Part shown: one piece after another, positions 1-5,801 of the stretch | How the letters are laid out: every line of letters starts with the position of its first letter | Numbering within the stretch: the first letter of the stretch is position 1 | NCBI RefSeq assembly: GCF_002455975.1 | Contig: NZ_DKLM01000083.1 | Location: forward strand, 6,490 to 15,460 | Direction of reading: 5' to 3' | DNA from: Clostridium sp. UBA6640 | GTDB lineage: Bacteria; Bacillota; Clostridia; Clostridiales; Clostridiaceae | DNA: 8,971 nt | The notes under the pieces: generated by a model | Told to the model about the DNA's origin: nothing | Databases searched by the model: none | The model's input: the letters and a program-made list of their open reading frames with translations, nothing else | Position numbers and translations under genes: made by a program

Positions 1-36
1 TACAACTGTGCTTTATTTATTAAAATTTATTAATTA

Positions 37-135
37 AATTCTTCCATTAAAATATTCTATACCAATTGCCTCACGAACTTCTTTTGAGGCATCTGAAACA
101 AAATAGCTAGTTAAATATTCTGAGGATATTTTATG
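37..135 (-). other. Unrecognised reading fragment, possible gene remnant
   Basis: On the minus strand, 33 codons are open between a TGA and a TAA stop. They encode a soluble-looking stretch ending in VREAIGIEYFNGRI. There is no start codon with a ribosome binding site. The composition (Asp, Lys, Glu, Arg mixed with aliphatic residues) looks like true protein rather than AT-rich noise, so this may be the broken C-terminal end of a lost gene. I do not recognise the family. It could also be chance. Confidence 0.2.
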
Positions 136-146
136 TCAGACAAAGA

Positions 147-187
147 ACCAGGTTCTACAGATAGTAATCCTATCTATAGGTTCTGGT
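147..187. repeat. Imperfect hairpin without a T-run
   Basis: Arms at 155-164 and 170-179 pair over 10 bp with one mismatch around a 5-base loop. After a 3-base internal loop, ACCAG (147-151) pairs with CTGGT (183-187). No T-run follows on either strand, so this is not a typical intrinsic terminator. A second short inverted repeat, AGAACC-A-GGTTCT at 145-157, overlaps it. Its role is unknown. It lies between the two reading fragments downstream of trpP. Confidence 0.35.
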
Positions 188-226
188 GATGCAGTATGGC
201 ATAAAATATACCAGAATACTGACTAG

Positions 227-325
227 TTATTTTTTGAAGATGCCTATAATGTTAGCTACTATCTCTCTTGCTTTTTGGCTTCCTTCATATAGCATTTTAT
301 ATATACTAGGAATATCTTTCCTCAT
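227..325 (-). other. Short 32-codon ORF with a ribosome binding site downstream of trpP
   Basis: The minus-strand ATG at 325 is preceded by AGAGGTG at 5-base spacing, a credible ribosome binding site. It is followed by 32 codons ending in TAA. The product begins MRKDIPSIYKMLYEGSQ and has a short basic C-terminus. It starts 37 bases after the trpP stop on the same strand, so it could be co-transcribed with trpP. I do not recognise the family. The LYEGSQKAREI stretch faintly recalls the C-terminal helix of tryptophanyl-tRNA synthetase, but this is too short to claim. It may be a small protein or the start of a frameshifted, decayed gene. No intact continuation exists in any minus-strand frame down to position 1. 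Confidence 0.3.
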
Positions 326-362
326 AAAAACACCTCTAATCCAAGATTTCTCGAAATCAATA

Positions 363-911
363 CTATCTTTTTACTGAATAAGAAGCCCTCCTTAAAGATA
401 AGTTCACCACTTTATATAAGAACAATCCAGCTATTAAGTTTATCACTGTAGCTGGCAGTACTACTGCTAATAATAATGTTGTAAATGATGCTGGCAGACC
501 TATTATTATTTGTGCTGATAATAAAAATATTGTTCCGCTAACTAAAGTTCCTATAGGTAATATTATTAAAGCTATTATATAATTTTGTTTTTCTTCACTT
601 AATTTCTTAAAAGATTTAAATTTACAAATTATAAAGACTAATATATATACAAAATTTACTGTTATCAACTTATCTAATATATTGGGTATTTGACCTCCTG
701 GGAACTTCGTAGTCATGGCAGTAAATACTCCTATTACTATACCTGCTACCAAAGAAGCTTTATAATCATCCTTATTTAATATGATTATTATAAATAACAT
801 TGCCAAAGCAAAATCTGGTTGCATTGGTAATCCTAATGCTGGGGTAATTTGATGTAATAGTGCACCTACAGCTAAAAGCAATGCGTTAATTGTTAATTTT
901 TTTATATTCAT
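363..911 (-). CDS. trpP: TrpP-type tryptophan transporter
   Basis: An integral membrane protein of 182 residues that imports tryptophan. It is strongly hydrophobic, with about five or six membrane segments (roughly residues 7-25, 33-46, 52-68, 83-97, 111-138 and 142-168). Its TrpP/YhaG family hallmarks are the early GALLH (16-20), the FPGGQIPN loop (70-77) and the GLPASF...VVLPATVIN stretch (138-158). Length matches the family. The chosen start is MNIKK at 911, because AGGAGGAG sits 7 bases upstream. An in-frame ATG at 935 would add eight polar, basic residues and lacks such a site. The gene is preceded by a tryptophan T-box leader, so it should be made when uncharged tRNA-Trp accumulates. 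That regulation independently supports tryptophan as the substrate. Confidence 0.93.
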   Translation of the reverse strand: MNIKKLTINALLLAVGALLHQITPALGLPMQPDFALAMLFIIIILNKDDYKASLVAGIVIGVFTAMTTKFPGGQIPNILDKLITVNFVYILVFIICKFKSFKKLSEEKQNYIIALIILPIGTLVSGTIFLLSAQIIIGLPASFTTLLLAVVLPATVINLIAGLFLYKVVNLSLRRASYSVKR

Positions 912-913
912 AT

Positions 914-976
914 TTACACTCCTCCTGAGGCACATTTTAAAAAATAACTAGCTAATATGATAGTGCATTTTTTCAT
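914..976 (-). other. Possible 20-codon leader ORF overlapping the trpP ribosome binding site
   Basis: The minus-strand ATG at 976 opens 20 codons (MKKCTIILASYF..., ending GGV) and stops at TAA, 2 bases before the trpP ATG. The trpP Shine-Dalgarno sequence lies within its last codons. That geometry would allow translational coupling. Its own ribosome binding site is weak (AGG only 3 bases from the ATG), and a chance ORF of this length is common in such AT-rich DNA. Confidence 0.2.
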
Positions 977-1088
977 ATGCCTAAATTCATTTAATTTTTT
1001 ATTATTTATATACTTTTTTAAAATACACTTTCATACCATGCTACTCACCACCTAAAATTCTCTACTATCTACCTCTATCTTTATAAAT

Positions 1089-1121
1089 AAAAAAACTCCG
1101 CCCTAAATCAATAGGACGGAG
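1089..1121 (-). terminator. T-box-controlled intrinsic terminator
   Basis: On the minus strand, CTCCGTCCTA pairs with TAGGGCGGAG (10 bp including one G-U) around a 6-base loop at 1121-1096. It is followed directly by seven T residues (1095-1089). Its 5' arm is the strand captured by the T-box antiterminator. Confidence 0.93.
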
Positions 1122-1484
1122 ATATTATCCGCGATACCACCTAAATTGCAATATATGTACAACTACCTTAATAAGGTTAATTTTCATTTACTTAAGAATC
1201 CATAGATTTATAAACTTAAAATGAATAAACTTTATACAATAAAAAAAGTATAAGTTACAAATCTATAATACCCTAAGTACTAAAAGTTTATACATATACT
1301 ATACGCCTCTCAACTTCAAGTACTAACATACTCTATCTGCTATAACGTGCAGCCCACGATAACTGGTACTATCTAAAAAGATTTCCCTTTATTCCTCTGA
1401 GGCCCATTCATTAAACCCTTTCATACTAGGATTCCACCATCCCTAGCTCTCTTTAACGAACCTAAATTTAATTACTATCCCTCT
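1089..1484 (-). ncRNA. T-box riboswitch, tryptophan-specific, upstream of trpP
   Basis: A leader RNA that binds tRNA-Trp and reads through its terminator when the tRNA is uncharged. Minus-strand landmarks run in order. The stem I base is GAGG (1483-1480) with CCTC (1402-1399). The specifier-loop AGTA is at 1476-1473. The distal hairpin CTAGG...CCTAG carries a GGTGG loop. The specifier-side GAA is followed by TGG (1406-1404), the Trp codon. A stem III-like helix has ATAGATTT/AAATCTAT arms (about 1266-1202). The T-box motif AGGTGGTATCGCGG is at 1142-1129. TAGG/CCTA and CGGA/TCCG form the antiterminator, mutually exclusive with the terminator. AAT and GGG are the overlapping alternative triplets, but GAA+TGG+G in the loop and the downstream trpP fix Trp. 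The distance from stem I to the T-box motif (about 255 bases) is long for the class. Confidence 0.93.
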
Positions 1485-1515
1485 TCACTGGATTAAAAAT
1501 ATTTTATTTATTAAG

Positions 1516-1544
1516 ATTATATTCATTATTATTCAAAATGTCAA
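1516..1544 (-). promoter_or_regulatory. Sigma-A-type promoter of the T-box/trpP transcript
   Basis: The minus strand reads TTGACA (1544-1539), a 17-base spacer and TATAAT (1521-1516). Both boxes match consensus perfectly at ideal spacing. Transcription should start near 1509, about 25 bases before T-box stem I. The trpP leader would therefore be about 600 bases long, including about 180 bases after the terminator. Confidence 0.85.
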
Positions 1545-1602
1545 CTTATTTTAAAAACTTTTTCTTTTTAATCTTTTAAATAAACCTTCAATATAGAAAT
1601 AT

Positions 1603-2106
1603 CTACATTTTCTCAACAGTTACTGCTGTGCCATTTACAATTACAGAAATCATATTGTTATTAAATAGTACATAATCAAAATCAACAGCTAAAATTGCAT
1701 TAGCTCCTACTTTAATAGCTTTATGAACTAATTTACAAGTTGCACTATTTCTTGCTTCATCTAACTTAGATGCAAATGCATCATCTTCCACTCCAAAAAA
1801 ATCAGAAAGACTTGCTGAAAGCTCACTAAAAAAACCAGTTCCCATAACAGTTTCCGCACAAATAACCTTATTATATCTTATAATCTTATATTCTTCAAAA
1901 TTGTATCTAGTAGTCATAAGGAAATTTTCTATTTGATCTTTTGATTCTTTTTCTTTCAATATCTTCTGCTTCAATTTTTCTTCTTCTAATTTTTTGTTAA
2001 ATATTTTAATCTCTTCTTGAATACATATATGTTGTCCACATTGATAGCAAAAACCTGAATTCACCATTTCTTCTGTTAATTCTGCCCCGCATTTTTCACA
2101 TATCAT
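1603..2106 (-). CDS. Zinc-ribbon plus YbjQ (UPF0145) domain protein
   Basis: A cytoplasmic protein of 167 residues. Residues 1-25 form a zinc ribbon with two CxxC knuckles (Cys3, Cys6, Cys20, Cys23). Residues about 30-60 are rich in Lys and Glu and likely form a coiled-coil linker. Residues about 62-167 match the YbjQ/UPF0145 fold. The landmarks there are the TT...YNFEEYKII strand, the ETVMGTGFFSEL motif (85-96), the ARN...A...GANAILAVDFDY block (118-145) and the C-terminal ISVIVNGTAV strand. YbjQ proteins are about 105 residues and have no settled biochemical function, so the metal-binding N-terminus is an added module. The ATG at 2106 follows GGGGGG at about 6 bases. An upstream ATG at 2110 is out of frame and stops at once. 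It has its own promoter. Confidence 0.82.
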   Translation of the reverse strand: MICEKCGAELTEEMVNSGFCYQCGQHICIQEEIKIFNKKLEEEKLKQKILKEKESKDQIENFLMTTRYNFEEYKIIRYNKVICAETVMGTGFFSELSASLSDFFGVEDDAFASKLDEARNSATCKLVHKAIKVGANAILAVDFDYVLFNNNMISVIVNGTAVTVEKM

Positions 2107-2178
2107 CCATATCCCCCCTCATATTCAAAATCATAGCTAATTATAGGTACATAAAAACATTTTACTTTTGTTACATTA

Positions 2179-2207
2179 ATTATATTTATTTTTCTTAACT
2201 TATTCAA
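2179..2207 (-). promoter_or_regulatory. Promoter of the YbjQ-like gene
   Basis: The minus strand reads TTGAAT (2207-2202), a 17-base spacer and TATAAT (2184-2179). The -10 box is perfect and the -35 box matches in four of six positions. The predicted start near 2172 gives a leader of about 65 bases. Confidence 0.6.
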
Positions 2208-2237
2208 CAAATTTTACCATATATAAACTGATTGTTA

Positions 2238-2246
2238 TGCTATACT
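2238..2246 (+). promoter_or_regulatory. Possible extended -10 promoter of the DUF1294 gene
   Basis: TGCTATACT fits an extended -10 (TGn plus a TATACT hexamer), and a second TATAAT follows at 2249-2254. No good -35 lies at the right distance from either, so the exact promoter is uncertain. The predicted leader is about 90 bases. Confidence 0.3.
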
Positions 2247-2343
2247 TATATAATAAATGTACAACTCATAAATTTTATCTATACACTCATAAATTTGCGT
2301 TAACAAATTGTTTTAGTTTGTGTATTAAAAGGAGGATGTGATT

Positions 2344-2622
2344 TTGCTATTACCTTATTTAATAATAATTAATCTAATAGGATTTTACATAATGTTTTTG
2401 GATAAAAGAAAAGCTAAAAATCATAAGTGGAGAATTCCTGAAAGAAACATATTTTTAATAGCCTTATTAGGTGGATCACTAGGATGTTTGTTAGGAATGA
2501 ATATTTTCAGACACAAAACTAAGCATTGGTACTTTAAATTTGGTTTACCAACAATACTTATATTACAAGTGGTTGCTATAATGTTCTTCTCAAAAAACAT
2601 TCCTAATCTTATAAAATTTTAA
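2344..2622 (+). CDS. DUF1294 family small membrane protein
   Basis: A membrane protein of 92 residues and unknown function. From the TTG start, membrane segments lie at about 2-17, 36-52 and 68-83. The family motifs are FLDKRKAKNHKWRIPE after segment 1, LLGGSLGCLLGM in segment 2 and the HKTKHWYF loop before segment 3. Length is typical. Start choice: AAAGGAGG (2328-2335) is 8 bases from the TTG at 2344 but only 2 bases from the in-frame GTG at 2338. I prefer TTG; the GTG would add two residues. It lies just upstream of rrf2, which has its own promoter, so a functional link is not implied. Confidence 0.83.
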   Translation: MLLPYLIIINLIGFYIMFLDKRKAKNHKWRIPERNIFLIALLGGSLGCLLGMNIFRHKTKHWYFKFGLPTILILQVVAIMFFSKNIPNLIKF

Positions 2623-2636
2623 TTTAACAATCCATA

Positions 2637-2665
2637 TTGACTTTTCACAAAATATAGAATATATT
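2637..2665 (+). promoter_or_regulatory. Promoter of the rrf2-family regulator gene
   Basis: TTGACT (2637-2642), a 17-base spacer and TATATT (2660-2665) form a near-consensus sigma-A promoter. The predicted transcription start, about 2672, falls inside the operator-like dyad at 2671-2687, a position that suits autorepression. Confidence 0.7.
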
Positions 2666-2670
2666 TTAAA

Positions 2671-2687
2671 TAGACCAGTTTGGTATA
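2671..2687 (+). promoter_or_regulatory. Putative Rrf2 operator, autoregulatory copy
   Basis: TAGACC-AGTTT-GGTATA is a dyad with 5-base spacing and one mismatch to the perfect copy upstream of cooS (TATACC-TTTTT-GGTATA at 3175-3191). It covers the predicted transcription start of the regulator gene. Assignment to this regulator is inferred from position and repetition. Confidence 0.55.
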
Positions 2688-2708
2688 ACTTTAATAAAGG
2701 AGAAGATT

Positions 2709-3113
2709 ATGGGACTAACGCAAGAAACAGATTATGCTTTAAGAGTAATACTTTATTTATCCAGATTAGAAAAAGGTACTATTGTAAGCGCTAATACCAT
2801 ATCTGAAAAGGAAAATATACCTTTACGATTTCTATTAAAGCTTTTACGAAAACTAAGAGATGCAAAACTAGTAGAATCCTATATGGGAATAAATGGAGGA
2901 TATGCTTTAGGCAAAAATCCAGAAGAAATATCTCTAAAAGATGTTATAGAAGCCATAGAAGGACCTATATACTTAAACCGTTGTTTATATGAACCAGATA
3001 AATGTAATCTTCGCAGACCAAATAACTGTGCTATTCATAGTGCATTATTTGCTGCTCAAAAAAAGTTGGTAGAAGAATTATCTAAAACCAATTTTAAAGA
3101 AATTATAAAATAA
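2709..3113 (+). CDS. Rrf2-family transcriptional regulator with IscR-like Fe-S ligands
   Basis: A DNA-binding regulator of 134 residues, the usual Rrf2 length. The N-terminal winged helix opens with the family signature LTQETDYALRVILYLS (3-18). The recognition region IPLRFLLKLLRKLRDAKLV (37-55) and the wing GINGGYALGK (60-69) follow. The sensor region holds Cys92, Cys99 and Cys107 plus His110 in a CxxH arrangement. IscR uses three cysteines and a histidine here to hold a [2Fe-2S] cluster, so this protein probably senses Fe-S status, oxygen or redox state. Spacing between the cysteines is slightly wider than in IscR. A ribosome binding site, AAAGGAG, lies 7 bases upstream. No isc/suf or cysteine genes are adjacent. 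The neighbour is an Fe-S-rich cooS operon bearing matching operator dyads, so that operon is the likely target. Confidence 0.88.
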   Translation: MGLTQETDYALRVILYLSRLEKGTIVSANTISEKENIPLRFLLKLLRKLRDAKLVESYMGINGGYALGKNPEEISLKDVIEAIEGPIYLNRCLYEPDKCNLRRPNNCAIHSALFAAQKKLVEELSKTNFKEIIK

Positions 3114-3129
3114 CATAAATTTTAAATGT

Positions 3130-3165
3130 GTAAAAATAGTTTAGGGGTAGTCCCCTAACTTTTAC
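3130..3165 (+). terminator. Hairpin after the regulator gene, probable weak terminator
   Basis: TTAGGGG (3141-3147) pairs with CCCCTAA (3152-3158) around TAGT. An outer arm, GTAAAA (3130-3135), pairs with TTTTAC (3160-3165). The stem is stable, but only a short T4 follows the inner arm, so termination may be partial. It separates the regulator from the cooS promoter region. Confidence 0.5.
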
Positions 3166-3174
3166 GATATATGC

Positions 3175-3191
3175 TATACCTTTTTGGTATA
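3175..3191 (+). promoter_or_regulatory. Putative Rrf2 operator upstream of cooS, perfect copy
   Basis: TATACC-TTTTT-GGTATA is a perfect 6-5-6 dyad. Its right half contains the -35 box of the proposed cooS promoter. Together with the copy over the rrf2 start it defines a shared motif for the Fe-S regulator. Confidence 0.6.
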
Positions 3192-3212
3192 CGTTTATCT
3201 ATTTGGTATACA
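3184..3212 (+). promoter_or_regulatory. Proposed operator-embedded cooS operon promoter
   Basis: TTGGTA (3184-3189), a 17-base spacer and TATACA (3207-3212) fit a sigma-A promoter. The -35 lies in operator copy 1 and the -10 in copy 2, so bound regulator would block RNA polymerase. A start near 3219 gives a leader of about 230 bases. A competing proximal candidate is TTGAAA (3397-3402), a 17-base spacer and GATAAC (3420-3425), with a leader of about 20 bases. The sequence alone does not decide between them. Confidence 0.45.
3194..3210 (+). promoter_or_regulatory. Putative Rrf2 operator upstream of cooS, degenerate copy
   Basis: TTTATC-TATTT-GGTATA keeps a perfect right half and four of six bases in the left half. 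Its centre is 19 bp from the centre of the perfect copy, close to two helical turns, which would suit side-by-side dimers. Confidence 0.45.
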
Positions 3213-3451
3213 TTCATACATATGCACTTATGACTTAATATATAAATTCATAGAAATATATTTTTAAATTATTTCAATTTATATTAGTTGAAATTTATAG
3301 TTGCTCGTTAACAATGGACATTTATGGCGAATTCTCTGTCCATTGTCAAATTTCTATTAACTTAAGCTATAAATTAAAGTACTAAAAAGATTTATATTGA
3401 AATGCACATTAAGTTTTAAGATAACGCATCTATAAATAGGGAGGGTTTAAC
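3213..3451 (+). other. cooS leader region with two hairpins
   Basis: No gene lies here. ATTTCAA (3271-3277) pairs with TTGAAAT (3288-3294). ACAATGGACA (3311-3320) pairs perfectly with TGTCCATTGT (3337-3346) across a 16-base loop. Neither is followed by a T-run, so they are not terminators. They could be leader structures, an operator for a second regulator, or the relic of a small intergenic repeat. The cooS ribosome binding site GGGAGGG is at 3439-3445. Confidence 0.45.
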
Positions 3452-5335
3452 ATGTCTATCAATGTAAAAAAATCTACTTGTAATTCTGCTGATAAAGTAC
3501 TAGAAAATTTTATTGCAGAACTTAAATTCGATACTGCTCACCATAGGATGGAAAAACAAGGTGTAAAATGTGGCTTTGGACTACAAGGTGTATGTTGTAA
3601 ACTTTGTGCTAATGGACCTTGTCGTATAACCCCTAATGCTCCAAAAGGTGTATGTGGCGCAACAGCGGATACTATAGTTGCAAGAAATTTCCTAAGAGCA
3701 GTAGCATCTGGAAGTGCTTGTTACCTGCACATAGTTGAAAATACTGCTCAAAACCTAAAAGAAACAGGTAAAAATAAAGGCGCTATCAAAGGTAAAGCTA
3801 CATTAGATCAGCTTTGTCAATTGTTTGAAATAGAAGGAAAAGATGATCATGAAAAAGCTGTATTGTTAGCAGAGAAAGTTCTTAATGACCTTTATAAGCC
3901 TAGATCTGAAAAAATGGAACTAGTTAAAAAACTAGCTTATGGGCCTAGATTTAAGAAATGGCAAGACCTATCCATTCTTCCTGGCGGAGCAAAATCTGAA
4001 GTCTTTGATGCAATTGTAAAAACATCTACTAATCTAAATAGTGATCCAGTAAATATGCTTTTACATTCTCTTAGCTTAGGTATTTCTACTGGCCTTTATG
4101 GTTTAGTTTTAACTAATTTATTAAATGATATAATGCTTGGCGAACCACAGATAAGATCTGCAAGTGTAGGTTTTAAAGTAGTAGACGCTGATTACATAAA
4201 TATTATGATTACTGGTCACCAACATTCATTTATAGCAGATTTACAGGATAGACTTTCTGATCCTGAAATTATAGAAAGAGCTCTAGAAGTTGGAGCTAAA
4301 GGATTTAAATTAGTAGGCTCAACCTGTGTTGGTCAAGATTTACAATTAAGAGGTGAGCATTATAAAGAAGTATTTGCTGGTCATTCAGGAAATAACTTTA
4401 CCAGTGAAGCATTGATTTCTACTGGTGCTATTGATTTAATTATATCAGAATTTAACTGTACTTTCCCTGGAATAGAACCAATTACTGATGAGTTAATGGT
4501 AAAAATGATCTGCATTGATGATGTAGCTAAAAAACAAAATGCAGAGTATATTAATTATTCTTATAGAGAAAAAGAAAAAATAACTAATTATATTATTGAT
4601 GAAGCAATAAATAGTCATAATAAAAGAAGAGGTAATGTTGAGATTAACTTACCAAAGAACCATGGAAATGACAGCACTTTAACTGGAATTAGTGAAACAT
4701 CCCTTAAGAATTTCTTAGGTGGAACTTTTGAACCACTATTAAAATTAATCGCTCAAGGAAAAATAAAAGGTGTAGCAGGAGTTGTTGGATGTTCAAATCT
4801 TGTATCTGGGGGCCATGATGTATTTACTGTAGAACTTACAAAAGAATTGATAAAGAGAGATATATTGGTTCTTTCCGCTGGATGCTCAAGTGGCGGACTT
4901 GAAAATGTAGGCTTAATGTCTCCAGAAGCTGCAAAATTTGCAGGCGAAAACTTAAGAGAAGTATGTGAAAGTTTAGGAATCCCACCAGTATTAAACTTTG
5001 GTCCATGTCTTGCTATTGGAAGACTTGAAGCAGTGGCTACTGAACTTGCAAAATTACTTAATGTTGACTTGCCTGATCTACCATTAGTTCTATCTGCACC
5101 ACAATGGTTAGAAGAACAAGCTTTAGCAGATGGTGCTTTTGGACTTGCCTTAGGACTTCCTCTTCATTTAGCAAAACCACCTTTTATTACAGGTAGTAAA
5201 ACAGTTACAAAAGTTTTAACTGAAATTTTAGTGGGATTAACTGGTGGAAGACTTATACTAGACGATGATGTATTAAGCACAGCTGATAAACTTGAAGAAA
5301 TAATACTTAATAAAAGAAGTGCACTTAATATTTAA
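3452..5335 (+). CDS. cooS: CooS-type Ni-Fe carbon monoxide dehydrogenase homologue, atypical
   Basis: A cytoplasmic homodimeric metalloenzyme family that interconverts CO and CO2; 627 residues, normal family length. D-cluster cysteines are Cys40 and Cys48. B-cluster cysteines are Cys49, Cys52, Cys57 and Cys68 (VCCKLCANGPC motif). All six C-cluster ligands align: His256 (TGHQH), Cys292, Cys336, Cys447 (VVGC), Cys478 (SAGC) and Cys519 (FGPC). Unlike well-studied CO oxidisers, the catalytic lysine of the APExMxEKA motif is Gln556 (APQWLEEQA). The histidine ladder after GTAAH... reads Tyr91, Ile94 and Asn97. These changes predict weak or altered activity. C. hydrogenoformans CooS-V is a precedent for a CooS scaffold with no CO activity, though it differs by losing a cluster cysteine. 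The start follows GGGAGGG at 6 bases. First gene of an operon with cooF and a flavin oxidoreductase; no cooC maturation gene is present in the window. Confidence 0.9.
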   Translation: MSINVKKSTCNSADKVLENFIAELKFDTAHHRMEKQGVKCGFGLQGVCCKLCANGPCRITPNAPKGVCGATADTIVARNFLRAVASGSACYLHIVENTAQNLKETGKNKGAIKGKATLDQLCQLFEIEGKDDHEKAVLLAEKVLNDLYKPRSEKMELVKKLAYGPRFKKWQDLSILPGGAKSEVFDAIVKTSTNLNSDPVNMLLHSLSLGISTGLYGLVLTNLLNDIMLGEPQIRSASVGFKVVDADYINIMITGHQHSFIADLQDRLSDPEIIERALEVGAKGFKLVGSTCVGQDLQLRGEHYKEVFAGHSGNNFTSEALISTGAIDLIISEFNCTFPGIEPITDELMVKMICIDDVAKKQNAEYINYSYREKEKITNYIIDEAINSHNKRRGNVEINLPKNHGNDSTLTGISETSLKNFLGGTFEPLLKLIAQGKIKGVAGVVGCSNLVSGGHDVFTVELTKELIKRDILVLSAGCSSGGLENVGLMSPEAAKFAGENLREVCESLGIPPVLNFGPCLAIGRLEAVATELAKLLNVDLPDLPLVLSAPQWLEEQALADGAFGLALGLPLHLAKPPFITGSKTVTKVLTEILVGLTGGRLILDDDVLSTADKLEEIILNKRSALNI

Positions 5336-5351
5336 AAAGGGGGCCATAAAA

Positions 5352-5801
5352 TTGAAAAGGATAATGATAGACAAAGATAAATGTATGGCTTGTCTTGGAT
5401 GCGTTTTAGGATGTATGTCAGAACATAATGAAAAGGGAAAGTCTATTTATGATTTAGATTTAGAAGATACATCTAATGAAAGTAGAAATCATATAGAACT
5501 TGATGAAACTTTAAGTCCTGCACCTATTATATGCCGCCACTGCAACGAACCTGAATGTGTATTTACATGTATGAGTGGTGCCATGACTAAAGATGAAAAT
5601 TTAGGCATAGTAAACTACGATGAAAGTAGATGTGCTTCTTGTTTTATGTGTGTTATGTCATGTCCATACGGGGTTTTAAAACCTGATAAGAATACTAAAA
5701 AAATTATAGTTAAATGTGATATGTGTAAAGATAGAGGAACTCCTCGCTGCGTAGAAAGTTGTCCTACTGAGGCGATATATCTAGTGGAGGTGAACGACTA
5801 A
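5352..5801 (+). CDS. cooF: CooF-like polyferredoxin, four [4Fe-4S] clusters
   Basis: A soluble electron carrier of 149 residues, expected to pass electrons between CooS and the flavoprotein encoded next. Four cysteine groups are visible from the TTG start: Cys11/14/17/21, Cys61/64/69/73, Cys94/97/100/104 and Cys122/125/133/137. This is the HycB/DmsB/CooF arrangement of four cubane clusters. Start choice: GGGGG (5339-5343) is 8 bases from TTG at 5352. The in-frame ATG at 5319 lies inside cooS and has no ribosome binding site, and the ATG at 5364 is 20 bases away. The gap to cooS is 16 bases. The stop codon overlaps the next gene's ATG (TAATG), implying tight co-expression. Confidence 0.88.
   Translation: MKRIMIDKDKCMACLGCVLGCMSEHNEKGKSIYDLDLEDTSNESRNHIELDETLSPAPIICRHCNEPECVFTCMSGAMTKDENLGIVNYDESRCASCFMCVMSCPYGVLKPDKNTKKIIVKCDMCKDRGTPRCVESCPTEAIYLVEVND

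Noticed and set aside
186..377. Plus-strand 63-residue hydrophobic ORF
   Set aside because: It has no ribosome binding site. It runs antisense to a better-supported minus-strand fragment and the trpP end, and its hydrophobicity follows from AT-rich antisense composition.
912..935. Upstream in-frame ATG for trpP adding eight residues
   Set aside because: The strong AGGAGGAG site fits the ATG at 911, and the extra residues include part of that site.
224..957. CTAGTTATTTTTT occurs at 223-235 (plus) and near 957-945 (minus), an inverted pair flanking trpP
   Set aside because: A 13-base AT-rich match is expected by chance at this scale. The similarity does not extend, and there are no transposase genes or target duplications.
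3130..3165. CRISPR, tRNA or phage features in the intergenic regions
   Set aside because: No spaced repeat series, tRNA cloverleaf or phage gene was seen. The intergenic structures are hairpins, operators and leader RNAs.
5319..5351. ATG start of cooF inside the end of cooS
   Set aside because: No ribosome binding site precedes it. GGGGG at 5339-5343 is ideally placed for the TTG at 5352, and the added residues resemble no ferredoxin N-terminus.
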